Below, piece by piece: positions 43,315 to 55,477 of a stretch of DNA of 64,000 bases. The stretch's first letter is position 1. Each line of letters opens with the position of its first letter. The stretch comes from Maratus speciosus (Eukaryota; Arthropoda; Arachnida; Araneae; Salticidae): contig OZ010792.1 of NCBI GenBank assembly GCA_963932465.1, positions 682,001-746,000 of the forward strand. The letters run 5' to 3'. The notes under the pieces were generated by a model. The model ran no database searches and was not told the origin of the DNA. It saw nothing but the letters and a program-made list of their open reading frames with translations. The position numbers were made by a program, and so were the translations under genes.

Positions 43315-44925
43315 ATACCTTACTCCATCTGCCACTTTCAAGTAAGAAGTATCTAAGCAAAGTGTTAAAATGTAACATGTTAAAAATAAACAAATTCGAA
43401 ATGTATGTGTAGTTTACTATGTCATGTGACGGATAACTCCTTGTAACTTTAAAATCTAAAGTGATGTTGTCAATGATATGTTATGACATTATGCGAACAC
43501 ATAAAAAAATGAAAAAGTTGATAGAATATTTTAATATTGAAATATGGTGTAACGTTTAAAAGATAGGAAAGTAACAGGGAAATAAAAACAAACAAAAAAG
43601 GAACTGAATGTGTGTGAATGGAGGGAAAAAAGAAACCCCAAACTCATGAACTACCTGAAATAAAACACATGAACAAGTGTGTACGCAAGCATACACAACG
43701 TGTAAGTTAAACACATGAACAAGTTGTATAATTCCACATGAACTATATGTATTAATGTCTCAATGAACTCAAATTGTTATGCATTTGCCAACAAAATAAA
43801 GACAGTATATGTGTAATAACCCAAGACACTTGCATACGAGTGAGATTCAATTACATAATTAATGAGTTATCATCAAAATGTAATGAATAAGGGTTAAAAA
43901 CAAATGAACTACTTGTAATGTGTGTGTAAACTCTGGTTAAACTCTAAACCAGCCAGTGTGTACTCCTCAATGAACTACTTGTGAGAAAAAAAAAAAATAC
44001 TGTCGAATAAATCGTTAGCAAAGTACAATGTGTAAAAGCAAATGAACAAAATATGTAAATCAACTCATGAACTAGTGTAATGTATGTATATGGATGCACA
44101 AAATGTATTCTAAATAAGCAAATGTTGTGCAACATAAACAAATATGCAACACATGAACTGCTTGTAAAAAATTGAATAAATGGTTACCTAAGGGTTAAAA
44201 TGAAAATAAAGTTGTATCTGCCAAAGTTATAACTGTATTAAGGTAACAAAAGTGTGCATAAAATGCACAAGTGTTCAGCCGATTGCATAACTCTATGCTA
44301 AAAATGTAGAAGTTATGCCAAGCCAAACATGTTCCAAGTAAAAAGAATGAAAGAAAAAGAAAAAAAATGAATAGAAAAAAAAAAACTATATTCTTCATGT
44401 CATATGAGTGTATGTATCCGTCACAAGACAACGTGAGACTTTCACTCACTAATTAAAAAAAATTTCAAATGTGAGAAAATGTCAAAGATTTAGTATAATG
44501 ACTCTATTTGAATAGCGTTAAAAAAAGTGAAGTGTACCTAACAGCTCATATTGTGCATTTGAATAAATTTTACAAGAAAAAAAAACAACAACTCCTAAGG
44601 ATATCACATACCATGTCAGTTAAAATAAAATTACCTTATGTTATAAATAAAATAGCAACAAATCACCAGCCTAGCGTAAACAATGAAATTAAACTGTAGA
44701 TTAACTGTATGTGTAAAAAAGTACAGCCAATTAATTATCTCCTGCATAAAAATTTAAGATGTATGTGCAAACCCTGTACAATAGTTAAATTATGTCATAA
44801 TTTCTGCAAAACTTTTAAACACATCAACCAAAAACATCCTATCAAGTATATTAAAAAAAATTTATAAACTGTATTTTACTGTGTGTAGTGTAAAAAGTCC
44901 TTCCGGCCAGTGCCGGGAGGAAGAG
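43315..44925. repeat. Segmental duplicate A, with decayed CATGAAC repeats
   Basis: Starts ACCTTACTCCATCTGCCACTT and shows the same order of blocks as 47040-48480: a GTCATGTGACGGATAA phrase, TATGACATTA, AATTACATAATTAATGAGTT, then repeated ATGAACTA or ACATGAACAAG phrases. Similarity is roughly 70-75%, so the duplication is old. No gene. Confidence 0.6.
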
Positions 44926-47032
44926 GTAGCTTTCATAATCCTTATTTAAAAAAAGCCAACTTATATCATGCAAACACACGAAGCTCAATTTAGTGGAAAC
45001 CGAATATAGGAGATTCAATACTAATTTTTATCAATATAATGAATGAGAATTTCGTGAAATTAGTCAGCTTTATCCAAGCTGCTTTTCTTTAAAGTAACTT
45101 ATATTTGGCTGCCAAATTCGGTTATTTCTTAAAGAGCCTGTCATTTTAAGACAACATGGTGGATGAGGCTAAGCAGTGAACTTGGTCGAGACCTTAGTAA
45201 TTGCTGTGCACATGCTCACTCACATCGGAATCGGTTAATATATAGGAGTGCTGTCGCATGCAAAAAATCAGATTTTTCAAAATGTCACCCACAATAGAAA
45301 TTGAAACTGCTATATCTGAGCCATTTTTTAAGGTAAAGACAAACAAACAATGCTCCTGAATCCTTATATCAAGATCAAATACTTAAGAAAGAAACCTTTT
45401 TCAATTTTTTTGCACCTCACTTTAAATATATATATATTTTTTAATTTAATGGCCGCCATTTTGAAACAAGATGGCTGATGAATCTGGCCAGCGAACTTGG
45501 TCGAGGTGTTGATGTATACTATCCACATGCCTTCTTACATCGAAATAGGCGAATACGTGTGTTATCGCGTGACAAATACAAGATCGTTTCAAAATGTTAG
45601 CCATGCTAGAAATTCAAAGTGCTATAAATCAACCATTTTTTAAGATATCAACAAAAGAACAAATTTTCAGAAACAAAAACTGCTCCGGAATCTTTGTATC
45701 AAGGCCAAACACATAAAAAAAATCTTTTTCATTTTCCAATTTTTTAATACCTCATTTTGAATTTTAAATTTAATTTTTTTTTAAATGGCAACCCTTTTGA
45801 AACAAGATGGAGAATGAAGCTGGCCAACGAACTCGGTCGAGACATTGGTATGTACTATGTACAGATCAAGTTACATCCAAATAGGTTCATAAATACGCCT
45901 GTTATCGCGTGACAAAAATCAGGTCGTTTTAAAATGTTAGCCACAAGAGAAATTCAAAATGCTATTACTCAGCCATTCTTTTTTAGATATAGACGAAAGA
46001 AAAACTGTTCCGGAATCTTTGTATTAAGGTCAAACACATACAAAAAAAATCTTTTTCATTTTCCAATTTTTTGGTATCTCATTTAAATTTTTTTATTTTT
46101 TAATTTTTTTAAATGGCCGCCATTTTGAAACAAGATGGCGGCCAACGAACTCGGTAAAGATATTTGTATGTACTATGTACACACCAAGGTACATCCAAGT
46201 CGGTTCATAAATACGCCTGTTATTACGTGAGAAAAATCAGGACGTTTCAAAATGTCAGCCATGCTAGAAATTCAAAATGCTATAACTCAGCCATTTCTTA
46301 AGATATAGACGAAACAAAAACTGCTCCCGAATCTTTTTATCAAGGTCAAACACATAAGAAGAAAATATTTTTTCAATTTTCAATTTTTGGTACCACATTT
46401 CAAATTTAAATTTTTCTTAAAAATTTAAATGGCTGCCATTTTTAAACAAGATAGCGGGTGAAGCTGGCCAACGAACCCAGTCGAGACATTGGTATGTACT
46501 ATGTATAAACGAAGTTACATCCAAATCGGTTCATAAATACGCCTTTTATCGCGTGACAAAATTCAGGACGTTTCAAAATGTCAGCCACGCTAGAAATTCA
46601 AAATGCTATAACTCAGCCATTTTTTAAGATATAGACGAAACAAAAACTGCTCCGGAATCTTTGTATAAAGGTCAAATACATAAGAAAAAAATATTTTTCC
46701 ATTTTTAATTTTTTGGTACCACATTTCAAGTTTTAAATTTTTTTTTAAATTTTAAATGACCGCCATTTTGAAACAAAACGGCGGATGAAGCTGGCCAACG
46801 AACTCGGTCGAGACATTGGTATGTACTATGTACACACCGAATTACATCGAAATCGGTTCATAATTACGGGAGTTACAGTGTGACATAGGTCAGATATATA
46901 TATATATCAATTTTGAACGGAGGGTGGTTTCGGGGTCTGGGGGTCATGATCGATGGAAATATACCAAAATTTTTTTTAATCGCTTTCCTCCGAACGGCTG
47001 CAATAGGTAGCTTTTTTGTAAAGAAAGCTACC
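44926..47032. mobile_element. Repeat-filled element bounded by AGGTAGCTTTC / GAAAGCTACCT
   Basis: AGGTAGCTTTC at about 44925-44935 is inverted at about 47022-47032. The right end itself is a hairpin (AGGTAGCTTTTTTG...AAAGCTACCT, 47005-47032). The body consists almost wholly of the 330-bp tandem array. Target duplication not seen. Confidence 0.55.
45130..46900 (+). repeat. 330-bp tandem repeat, about six copies
   Basis: Anchors such as ATCGGTTCATAAATACGCC recur near 45222, 45540, 45872, 46198, 46520 and 46845 (320-335 bp apart). Each unit has AAATGGCCGCCATTTTGAAA followed by CAAGATGGCGG-like sequence. Copies are 80-90% alike. Confidence 0.85.
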
Positions 47033-47039
47033 TAAAAGA

Positions 47040-48480
47040 GACCTTACTTTATATGCCACTTACAAGCAAGGAGTCTATAACAAACGTCTAGAAAATGAAC
47101 TGTTAAAGGGTAATTGCTGCAAAATGAATATGTCAAGTAAAAATGTCATGTGAAGGATAATTTCAGTTAAATCTAAAAAAAAAATCTGTGTAATTAACAA
47201 AGTGATGGTATCATTAGTAACTTATGACATTACACAACCTGGAAAAAATATTAGTATCTAGAGGGTAAGAGAAAAAAAATCTGTAGTGTAAAACGAAAAC
47301 CTGACATAAAATGTAGAAGTAAAAAAAAAATAACGCTACGTGTGTACAAACACAAAACTCCAAAATCATTCTTGTGAATGTGATTTCAATTACATAATTA
47401 ATGAATTAATATCATTAGATTATGTAATGATACAGAGTTTTGCTTGACACCATGAACTAAGTGTATAACCATATGAACAAAGTGTGAAAGTTTTAGATTA
47501 TCTCAATGAACAAAGTGTGACAAACTCATGAACAATGTATGATAATATCTTAATGAACAAAGTGTATTCTCACATGAACTAAAATTGTGTAAGTATACCC
47601 ATGAACTAAAATAAACTCACATGAACTAAATGTAATCTCACATGAACAAAATTGTGTAATTATTCTCATGAACTAATGTGTGTTTTCACATGAACTAAAT
47701 TGTGTAACTAATCTCATGAACTAATGTGTGATTTCACATGAACAAAATTGTGTAATTATTCACATGAACAATGTGTGATTTCACATGAACAAAATTGTGT
47801 AAATAATCTCATGAACTAATGTGTGTTTTCACATGAACTAAATTGTGTAACTAATCTCATGAACTAATGTGTGCTTTCAAATGAACGAAATTGTGTAATT
47901 ATTCACATGAACAATGTGTGATTTCACATGAACAAAATTGTGTAAATAATCTCATGAACTAATGTATGATTTCACATGAACTAATTGTGTATCTATCTAA
48001 AACTTAAGTGCAGCACATGAACTAATGTTGTCAAAAAGTAAAAAAAAGTACCGTCAATTTTTAAAATAAATGTTAAGTAAGAGACAAAAATAGAAACTGT
48101 TATTAAATTATATTGTGAAAATGTAAATTCCAAAACCAAAACTGAAAGTAAAGAGTGAAATGTGATGTTTCCATCACTTGTATCTATCAAATTACCAAAG
48201 TAGAAAAAAAAATATCTAAAATCGTTTAAGTGTAACTGGTGCAAAAAAAAGGAAGACACATCTGTACAGTGTTTGTGTGTACACCTGTACTACCAAAACC
48301 TTTACAAGTGAGAATAAAAAAAACTGATGACCTGCATCAATGTATTTTACTCTCCCATACAATCTTTTAATCATCCGACCATTCCTGCAGTAATAATCGA
48401 ATGAGAAAAAGGTATACCTAACAGTACACACATAATTTCTAAAAAAAATATCTAAATTTGCAGTTAAGTGTTAACTGTGA
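47040..48480. repeat. Segmental duplicate B
   Basis: Partner of 43315-44925 (see there). The CATGAAC part is expanded here into a regular minisatellite. Confidence 0.6.
47390..48020 (+). repeat. CATGAAC minisatellite
   Basis: Units of about 30 bp alternating CATGAACTAATGTGTGATTT and CATGAACAAAATTGTGTAAT, giving a higher-order period of about 60 bp; some blocks (47640-47760 and 47760-47960) are repeated almost exactly. Confidence 0.85.
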
Positions 48481-48565
48481 AATAAAATATCACTAATGCC
48501 ATATGGTGAAGTATTAAGATGTACATAACTGTCTCACACAGTGAAATGTTTTTTTCTTTAAATTA

Positions 48566-48596
<31 letters not shown>

Positions 48597-48691
48597 CCTT
48601 CACAATACAAAATGCAGCAAGAGAAAAAAAAAATATATATATATCTTGTAAAGAGCTTTTTTTTTATATCTATATAAAAAAAGAAGTGTGT
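48481..48691. other. Low-complexity spacer
   Basis: Includes a T run at about 48567-48591 and (TA)n stretches. No gene. Confidence 0.4.
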
Positions 48692-49780
48692 TCAATGAAA
48701 TGAATTGCGGTTGTCTAAGGTTTCTCGTTGCTCTTGTATATATCTCTTTACGGTAGGACACCTATGTGAAAAAGCTGTATGGAAAACGTTAAAATTTGTG
48801 TTGTTTACCTCATTACATCTAATGCAATTAATGCATTTTGGGCTGTTTGAACAATGAGGATCTTTATGTGATAAGGCACATACAGGACACCTAATTTTAT
48901 CTGTGCATGATTTTGCCTGATGAAGAAGATTTTGACATATAAAACATCTTTTTACCGAAATGTATCTTTTTACAGGGTAACCCGTAGACTGAATTTTGAT
49001 TTAGCCATGAATAATTAACATTTTAGCTATCTTTGGGGGCATTAGAAATATCCAATTAAATAACTCAACATATTTCATCTTATATTTTTGTTAAAATTGA
49101 ATAGAAGGTGTGGATATACCAGTTAAGTCAGAAATTGCCAAAAGAATATCAGGAATATTAAAATTTTCTGGCAACTGACAAATTATAACTGAAAATTGTT
49201 TCAAATCATGCATAAAAGGGGACGAAAAGTTACTATATATAGGAGAAGTGGTAACATCTTGTTGTGGGCATTTCAAATCAGAAATAATATTTGACTTATG
49301 CTGCAAGGAATTTTCAGTCAGACTGGTGATTTCACAATTATCTATTTGTGTTGTTTCAATCCGCTTAGGTGATAGTATTTCGCTGTATGTCACAGATGTG
49401 CTTTGATTTTGATAAGACGTCTCATTAATTTCAACTTTATGTTTCTCTTTCACTGTGAGTGCGTTCAATCTTTCCAAAATTTTTGTATTAACAATTTGTA
49501 AACATTTGTTCTTATTCTGCAACCTAACATAATCATCTTTTATAACCTGAAAAAAATTACCCAAAATTTGAAATTCCCATAAAAATTTCTTATGCATAGA
49601 AGATATATTTTCAACTAAAGTGTCATTGTTTTTACTACCAATTTGTTCCTGTAGTATAGGGAATTCTGTGTTTACCTTTTCCGCAAATCTGTTAAGTGCT
49701 TCCTCAAACATGTACGGCAGAGAACATTTTAATTCAGCCATAGATACTTCTAATTCTGGATGGCTATCGGCCTGTGACAT
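48692..49780 (-). pseudogene. Gag-like ORF1 of a jockey-type non-LTR retroelement
   Basis: On the minus strand a 229-codon frame (49780 to 49091) begins MSQADSHPELEVSMAEL and is helix-rich with coiled-coil character in its first 130 residues. After a stop and a frame change, 49000 to 48692 encodes a zinc-knuckle tail: CFICQNLLHQAKSC is a perfect CX2CX4HX4C knuckle, followed by CPVCALSHKDPHC and CINCIRC with HTAFSHRCPTVKRYIQEQRE. The three-knuckle tail ending in an H-x-A-x-S-x-x-C-P box is typical of nucleic-acid-binding ORF1 proteins of jockey-like elements. No reverse transcriptase follows; downstream are satellite repeats. It is either an ORF1 remnant or an ORF1 captured by the surrounding 14-kb block. 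Confidence 0.75.
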
Positions 49781-49805
49781 TTTTCAAAAATGTTGGAAAA
49801 AGTAG

Positions 49806-52189
49806 CCAAAGAAGAATTTTAAAAAAATATAAAAGATGGCACAATAATTTAAAATTTAGTTACTGTATTTGAGCAAAACAGCAAGAAAAAGAAAAAAAAA
49901 AATCAAAACAAATATTTTCTCTCCTATTCTCTTTTTTTGAATGAGTAGATTAAAAGAGAAAAAAAATGGGGAAGTTCTCAAAAAAAATATTTCTGTCTAT
50001 TTTAAAAGTATGCAGTATCTGAAATATTCATACAGTAAGAAAAATTTATAAACCCTCAGATATTATATAGAAAACAGCACAAAATCACTGCAACATCTTC
50101 CAATAATATGCATGCAAAAATAATATTCACTTGTAAATGCTGAGTACAAGCAAAAAAAAATATATATATATATATATATAACTAACTATCAAATAATAGC
50201 CAAGAAAATTTTATAAGGCACCTTTGGAAACGAGGACAATAAATGTCAATATGCCTAGCCTATCACAAACACATTTTAACTAAATGACATTTTATTTTCT
50301 GTATGGAAAACAATGAATCACCTAACTATCAATATAAAATAAATATGCACTGAAATACTGAAATTAAAAAAAAACTTACCTTTCAAAATAAAGCAAGAAA
50401 AGAGAAGACAAAAATTATAAGTGCCAAATAAAACATTTAAAATATACAGCTCCAATTTCGTAAACTTCTCTGTTCATGCTAACAAATATACTGAATAGTA
50501 AGAAGTCATCATTTTAAATATATATATTTTTTTTACCCAAACAGCATGAAAAGGGAAATCGATAAATCATAACGCATACCTACAGATAAAAAAAAATAAA
50601 GCAAAACAATAATAACTAATTTACTGTATTTACTACAATTAAAGTTTTAAAGTAACAATTGAATTTTCCGTGTTCATGCTTTTGCAGTGACTATTAGTCA
50701 CCTTTTTTTTTATTTAATTCATATTCTTAGCCGTAGAATTTTTTGTTGTTTTAGTCGCAGACATACGGTGGTACATTTCTGTACGTTTTCGCATTTTTTT
50801 TATAACTTCACGTTTTCCTTTTTTATCAGGTGTACCACTTTTGCTATTGCGAACATATTGGCACTGATTTTTTTACAAGCTAAGATGGCAGAAACCAGCA
50901 ACAACCAAAAATCAATCTGATGCAAATTTGATGATGAAAACTGATGCAAATCTTTTTTTTTTATCTCATTTATGCACAAGAAGCGAATAGTTATTCTGTT
51001 GATAACTGAAGCACAGATTAAAAGAAAATTGTTCACATAATTTGAAATATTTTGGAAGCACTAATTCTGTTAAGATGCACTTTCTTTTCCTTTACAAAAA
51101 AATCACACCTGATTAGAGCATTTTCCTGACATCTATCAACACATATTTTTTTATTATTATTCACTTGAAGACAACACATACTTGACGTAACACATGCAAA
51201 TCACTGACGCAACACTTGGAAAAAAGAAAACTTTTTTGAAGGCACTTTCCTAAAAAGTTGTAGCATAAGATTTTACATACACCTTTGCCGCAATGCATGC
51301 GAACCTTTTTACTTTTTCACATTCCACACGATAATCTCCAGGCACCATTGAATGCACACGCACATAAATGATAACACACTAGGTCACAATATTCTGTCGA
51401 AAGGGGAAAGCAAAACGTCAACACACACACACACAAGGCAAACCGCTGAAGTCACGTTTTTTTCTCTACGATTAGTGACGATACAAGATCAATTCGCCGA
51501 CTAATTCCGATCATCTGGGGGAGGTGATGGTGAGCAGGAACGAAGAAACAACCGCACCAACATCAGAGGGGGGAAGGGGGCATACAGGCGAAACAAGAGT
51601 GGCTCGAAGATGTCCAGCTGGTGAGTGAAGAAACACTAGAATGCGTTTCATCACTGTCCGTTGGAGAAAATCGCATCCATTCATCGAGCGCAGGATGTTA
51701 TGAGTGCAGGATATCACGGCACACCAGGAAGGCACACTGTCCGGCATGGTTGAAAAATATCCAGTCCAAGAATTTGAAGAAAATTACTGCAAGAGTACTT
51801 GAATGATTTTAAAGGGGGGGAGGGTGAATTTCTCTCTCTAACGTGCATTTTTTTTTTAAACTAAGTTGGAGAAAAATGTAGGCGATGTGCCAAAATATAT
51901 AGCATAGATTGAAGACCGGGTTCTAAATGCTAAAAAAAACTCCAACTATAACTTTACTGGAACTACTCTTTATTTAAAAGCATCTTTTAAAAGGTGGTTC
52001 AGTTAGCGACAAATGGGAGAGAGAGACCCCCATGATACATGGGACGCCGAAGCGCCTTTTCTTTTTAGACAACTTTACATCTCGAAAGCTGAAACAGAAG
52101 TGAAGTTTTTGCAATAAGTCTAGAAATCTTGGCGTTGCACAGAATCGCCAATTTACAAACTTTTTGGTGACTGCGCGAAAGTGAACAAA
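49806..52189. other. Non-coding stretch between the gag remnant and the right direct repeat
   Basis: AT-rich to 51250 with a (TA)n run near 50160-50180, then GC-richer from 51280 to 51780 with an (AC)n run at 51421-51435. It could be the 5' leader of a minus-strand element whose 5' end is the right direct repeat. No open frame looks genuine. Confidence 0.4.
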
Positions 52190-52878
52190 GGCTTTTGGCG
52201 ATAAACATTACCGCAAAAATGTGGTGACACTACCGGACAGGTGAGGCCGAGATTGCAAGTAAGCGCTTCTAATTAGGATGAGAAAAGTAACAGACAAACC
52301 GAAATTGTTTATATTGCAGATAGGCCTTTGCCCAACTAACTGTTACATGAAATTGCAGACTGCAGATTGCTCGATGAGAAAAATGCAGAAAATCCAGGAC
52401 ATCTGGCTTTTAGCTCGACCACAAAACACGATAAATACATGCTTCTCACAAAATCCGCTCCTTTTTATTTTTGTTGTTAAGACATTTTCAACGTTCAAGT
52501 ATTAGTAGAGATAAAGAATTTCTTATCAATGTGGCGAGCAAAAATCTGATGCAATTAAATGCAGACCTTGATACCAGCAGCTGTGAATCTAATTTTATTT
52601 ATTTTTTTGCACAAGCAGCGGTAACAGGTAGATACTGATTAAAATAAGAAAGGGAAAAAGGAAATGAATATTTGAGCGCTTTAAATTAAAGATGTTTTTA
52701 GAAAGAAGAAAGAAAACACTTTAATAAAAAGCTGGATGGTTTTGGGAAATGAATTTAATCACATATTTCAGTATAGGAAAGAGGGGGGGGGGGGATAATA
52801 TGATATCAAAGTAATAAAATTATGTTTTACATTAATTTTGAATAAAAATGAAAGCAATGGGACAGAAACGCTGTCACA
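52190..52878 (+). repeat. 690-bp direct repeat, right copy
   Basis: Starts GGCTTTTGGCGATAAACATT like the left copy and ends CGCTGTCACA, then passes directly into transposase sequence. See 38810-39500. Confidence 0.75.
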
Positions 52879-53682
52879 AACATAAAGCAAGGAGTTTTAT
52901 AATTAAATCATCAACAAATTCATCAACAGGCATAATCACTTTTTTTAATTCTGCTCCATCAGTCTTTACCCACTGTTTATAAATAATATCATTACTCATT
53001 TCCAATTCATCTAAACCCATTAAATCTTTCTTTAAAATTTCAGGAGATGGACATTTATCACACCTGTGCAACATGCATTCTTCAGATTCAATGCAACAAA
53101 CAAGTTTTTTTAGCAGTGATATGTAGTCATTGATATGAATAGCATGAAGCATAAGTTTAATATTTTGATGGTATACACACACACAGACAGAATGAATACC
53201 TTTGCTTCCAGCAGTAACACATTCTCTTGGACGTAGTGAGCAAAACTTAGACAATCCAATTTTTAAGTCATGTTGTTCTTTAAATGCAATATATAAGTCC
53301 TTTAAATTGTGCAAAATCAATCTCTTTTGTTTTAATATTCTGCCGTTTTCAGTTGGAACAGATATGAAATCTTTTTTTCCAGGACACATGCGGCTGTTAT
53401 TATCATCATAATAAAAATTAATAACTTTTTCTATAATGTCTGGACTCAGTTTAACACTTTTTCTTCCACTAGGCATCGATAACATCCCTTCTGTTGTTTT
53501 AAACTTCCTTGCCTTTTTTACAAGATACTGTGTAGTATTAAAATAAGTCATTGTTTGCTGTATTGTCCATGAATCTGGAACTAGTGTTAGAATTTGAACT
53601 TTTTCTTTAAAACATGCGTTTGTAAACTTCTCTAATAATTTATCCATCATAGATGTGCAGTCAGGACAAGTTGTGTCTTTAC
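52879..53682 (-). pseudogene. Central piece of the outer transposase
   Basis: A long open frame on the minus strand from the hAT junction to a stop at about 52874 (only the last codons lie in the repeat). It starts TTCPDCTSMMDKLLEKF and includes VQILTLVPDSWTIQQTMTYF, FYYDDNNSRMCPGKKDFISV, SKFCSLRPRECVTAGSKGIH, SVCVCVYHQNIKLMLHAIHI and a Cys-rich box ECMLHRCDKCPSPE, then KQWVKTDGAELKKVIMPVDE. It is uninterrupted over about 268 codons, so this part has suffered little. The first 35 residues of the longer open frame up to 53788 are hAT terminal sequence. The catalytic part that should follow is missing. Confidence 0.8.
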
Positions 53683-53898
53683 TAGTGATGGGCGATAACG
53701 AGAAGTTTTTCTCGATTTTCTCGATTGTATGGACATCTCGATACTTTTCGATTGTGTAAATTTTTTCTCGATGACTCCAGTTTGCCAATTGCTTTTATAC
53801 ATCATATATTATATACGTCATACATTTATCAAGAATCGTCTGCGGGTGAACTGGAATGAGTCGGCGTTAATAAAGACTAAGTGACTTCGCCCGCTAGT

Positions 53899-54288
53899 GG
53901 GCCCCTATAGGTGAAAACTGGGAAATTGAGTTAGTAGCCAGTGGCCGGTAGACTCAGTTTCATTAGTGGCCACTTTTTAAAGTTAGTGGCCACTATAATG
54001 TTTCAAACTTTCTTGGCATCTAGATAAACTATAATCGTTGTATATATATATAATTTTCTATAAATCAGAGTTTTATACCAGCCAACTATTCATGATAAGA
54101 ATAGGGACACAGTTGAAATTCAAGAAAATTACTTTAAAACTACAAAATTGTTATCATATTAATTTTTTTAGAATATATTTTTGGATTATTTATAAATGTT
54201 CATAAACACAATTATCAATCAGATTACTGTTACTTTCTTTACATAAAAAGTTAGTAACTAAATCAAAATCCCAACAACTAGATGTATA

Positions 54289-54322
<34 letters not shown>

Positions 54323-55342
54323 AACAAAACACAATAAAATGCTATTTCGATTTTATTTAATAATTAAATGTGTTATTAACATACCATATGCGTTACGTAC
54401 AGTTGAAATCTAAGCTGGTGAGTGTATTTCACAGAATTAAACAGTATCTCTTGCAGAAAAATAATCTAACTGATCACACATTGAAGATATTTTAATGTCC
54501 TTACCCTTTAGAGTCCAATTTTTTTTTCAATTTTGAGAACAAAATTACTTTTATTTTAATAATCTGAATCGTAGCTATCCAAATAGATTTACTGATATGA
54601 TACTAGGTTAAGAGTTTTTAGAGACGTTTGGAAAATCTCGTATTACAGGAGGGTTTAACAGATATTACAACTTTATAATGTTTTTTGTGTTTTACCACAC
54701 GATTCGTTCAGAAAAGTAACCTATATTTTAAATTTAAAGAGTGAAATATATGTATAAAATAAATTACTAAATGTCCAAACATAAATGAACTCATAATAAG
54801 AAAAGCATAGCCATAGACTATCATTACTATGTGTAGATAGTAACAAAAGTAACTTTTAAGACAAAATAATACTTGATGAAAAGACATACTATTAGTAGTA
54901 AACCAGACCCGAAAGGGGTAAAATCCACTTGCATTTGCATTCAGTGAAAAAAAAAGGAATAAATTATTTGAAATATATGTGGAATCAAAGCTGATGAATA
55001 TATTTTGCATAAAACTATATTTCTTGAAAAAATAATCCAACTGAAGAGCGAGCATGGTGAAAAACTGAAATATTGAAAATACAGCTAAATCGCTGCAATC
55101 TGCTTGCATCCGGTAGGAAAAAGAATTAATCAGTTTGCTAATTAGATATAATCAAAGTAGAGATGCATATTTCCATGAAAAAAGTTGTATTTCAGTTGGT
55201 GATCGATAACAGATTTCTTTATCGCCACTTGGCGAGTGGCGACTACAGTGGCGATCTATGGCCGATATTTTAATCGCCACTTTTACAACTTTAATCGCCA
55301 CGTGGCGAGTGGCGACTGCTAATTTACACCTATATGGGCCCC
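53899..55342. mobile_element. TIR element inside the hAT insertion (GGGCCCCTATAGGTG ends)
   Basis: GGGCCCCTATAGGTG at 53899-53913 and its near-inverse CACCTATATGGGCCCC at 55327-55342. Subterminal clusters of AGTGGCCAC (53935-53998) and GTGGCGA/TCGCCAC (55225-55318) are present. An A run of about 29 bases begins at 54291. The only long open frame, minus 54708-55109, encodes a phenylalanine-rich, membrane-like 133-residue product without recognisable family and is probably AT-rich noise. Target duplication not resolved. Confidence 0.6.
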
Positions 55343-55477
55343 TCCTTTAATCGGGGCCCCTAAGTTATACGTAATCTTGTAATATGAAATCACGAACAGG
55401 TTACCCGCTATATACGACACCGTATAGCAGGCATGGTGTGCACGCACTACAAAATCTTGTAAAAAAATATAATCTCG
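55343..55477. other. Short non-coding spacer
   Basis: Contains a small inverted pair ACCCGCTATATACG / CGTATAGCAGG. No gene. Confidence 0.35.

Noticed and set aside
49620..51806. Short plus-strand frames opposite and beyond the gag remnant
   Set aside because: Shadows of the minus-strand frame or background frames in AT-rich sequence, without recognisable product.
38810..52878. A regular LTR retrotransposon call for the 690-bp direct repeats
   Set aside because: Ends are not TG...CA, there is no target duplication, primer site or purine tract, and the outer gene pieces do not join directly. Kept as an open finding only.
54708..55109. 133-codon membrane-like open frame on the minus strand
   Set aside because: Hydrophobicity follows from AT-rich composition (Phe, Leu, Ile, Tyr codons). 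No family, no start context, and it lies inside a transposon.
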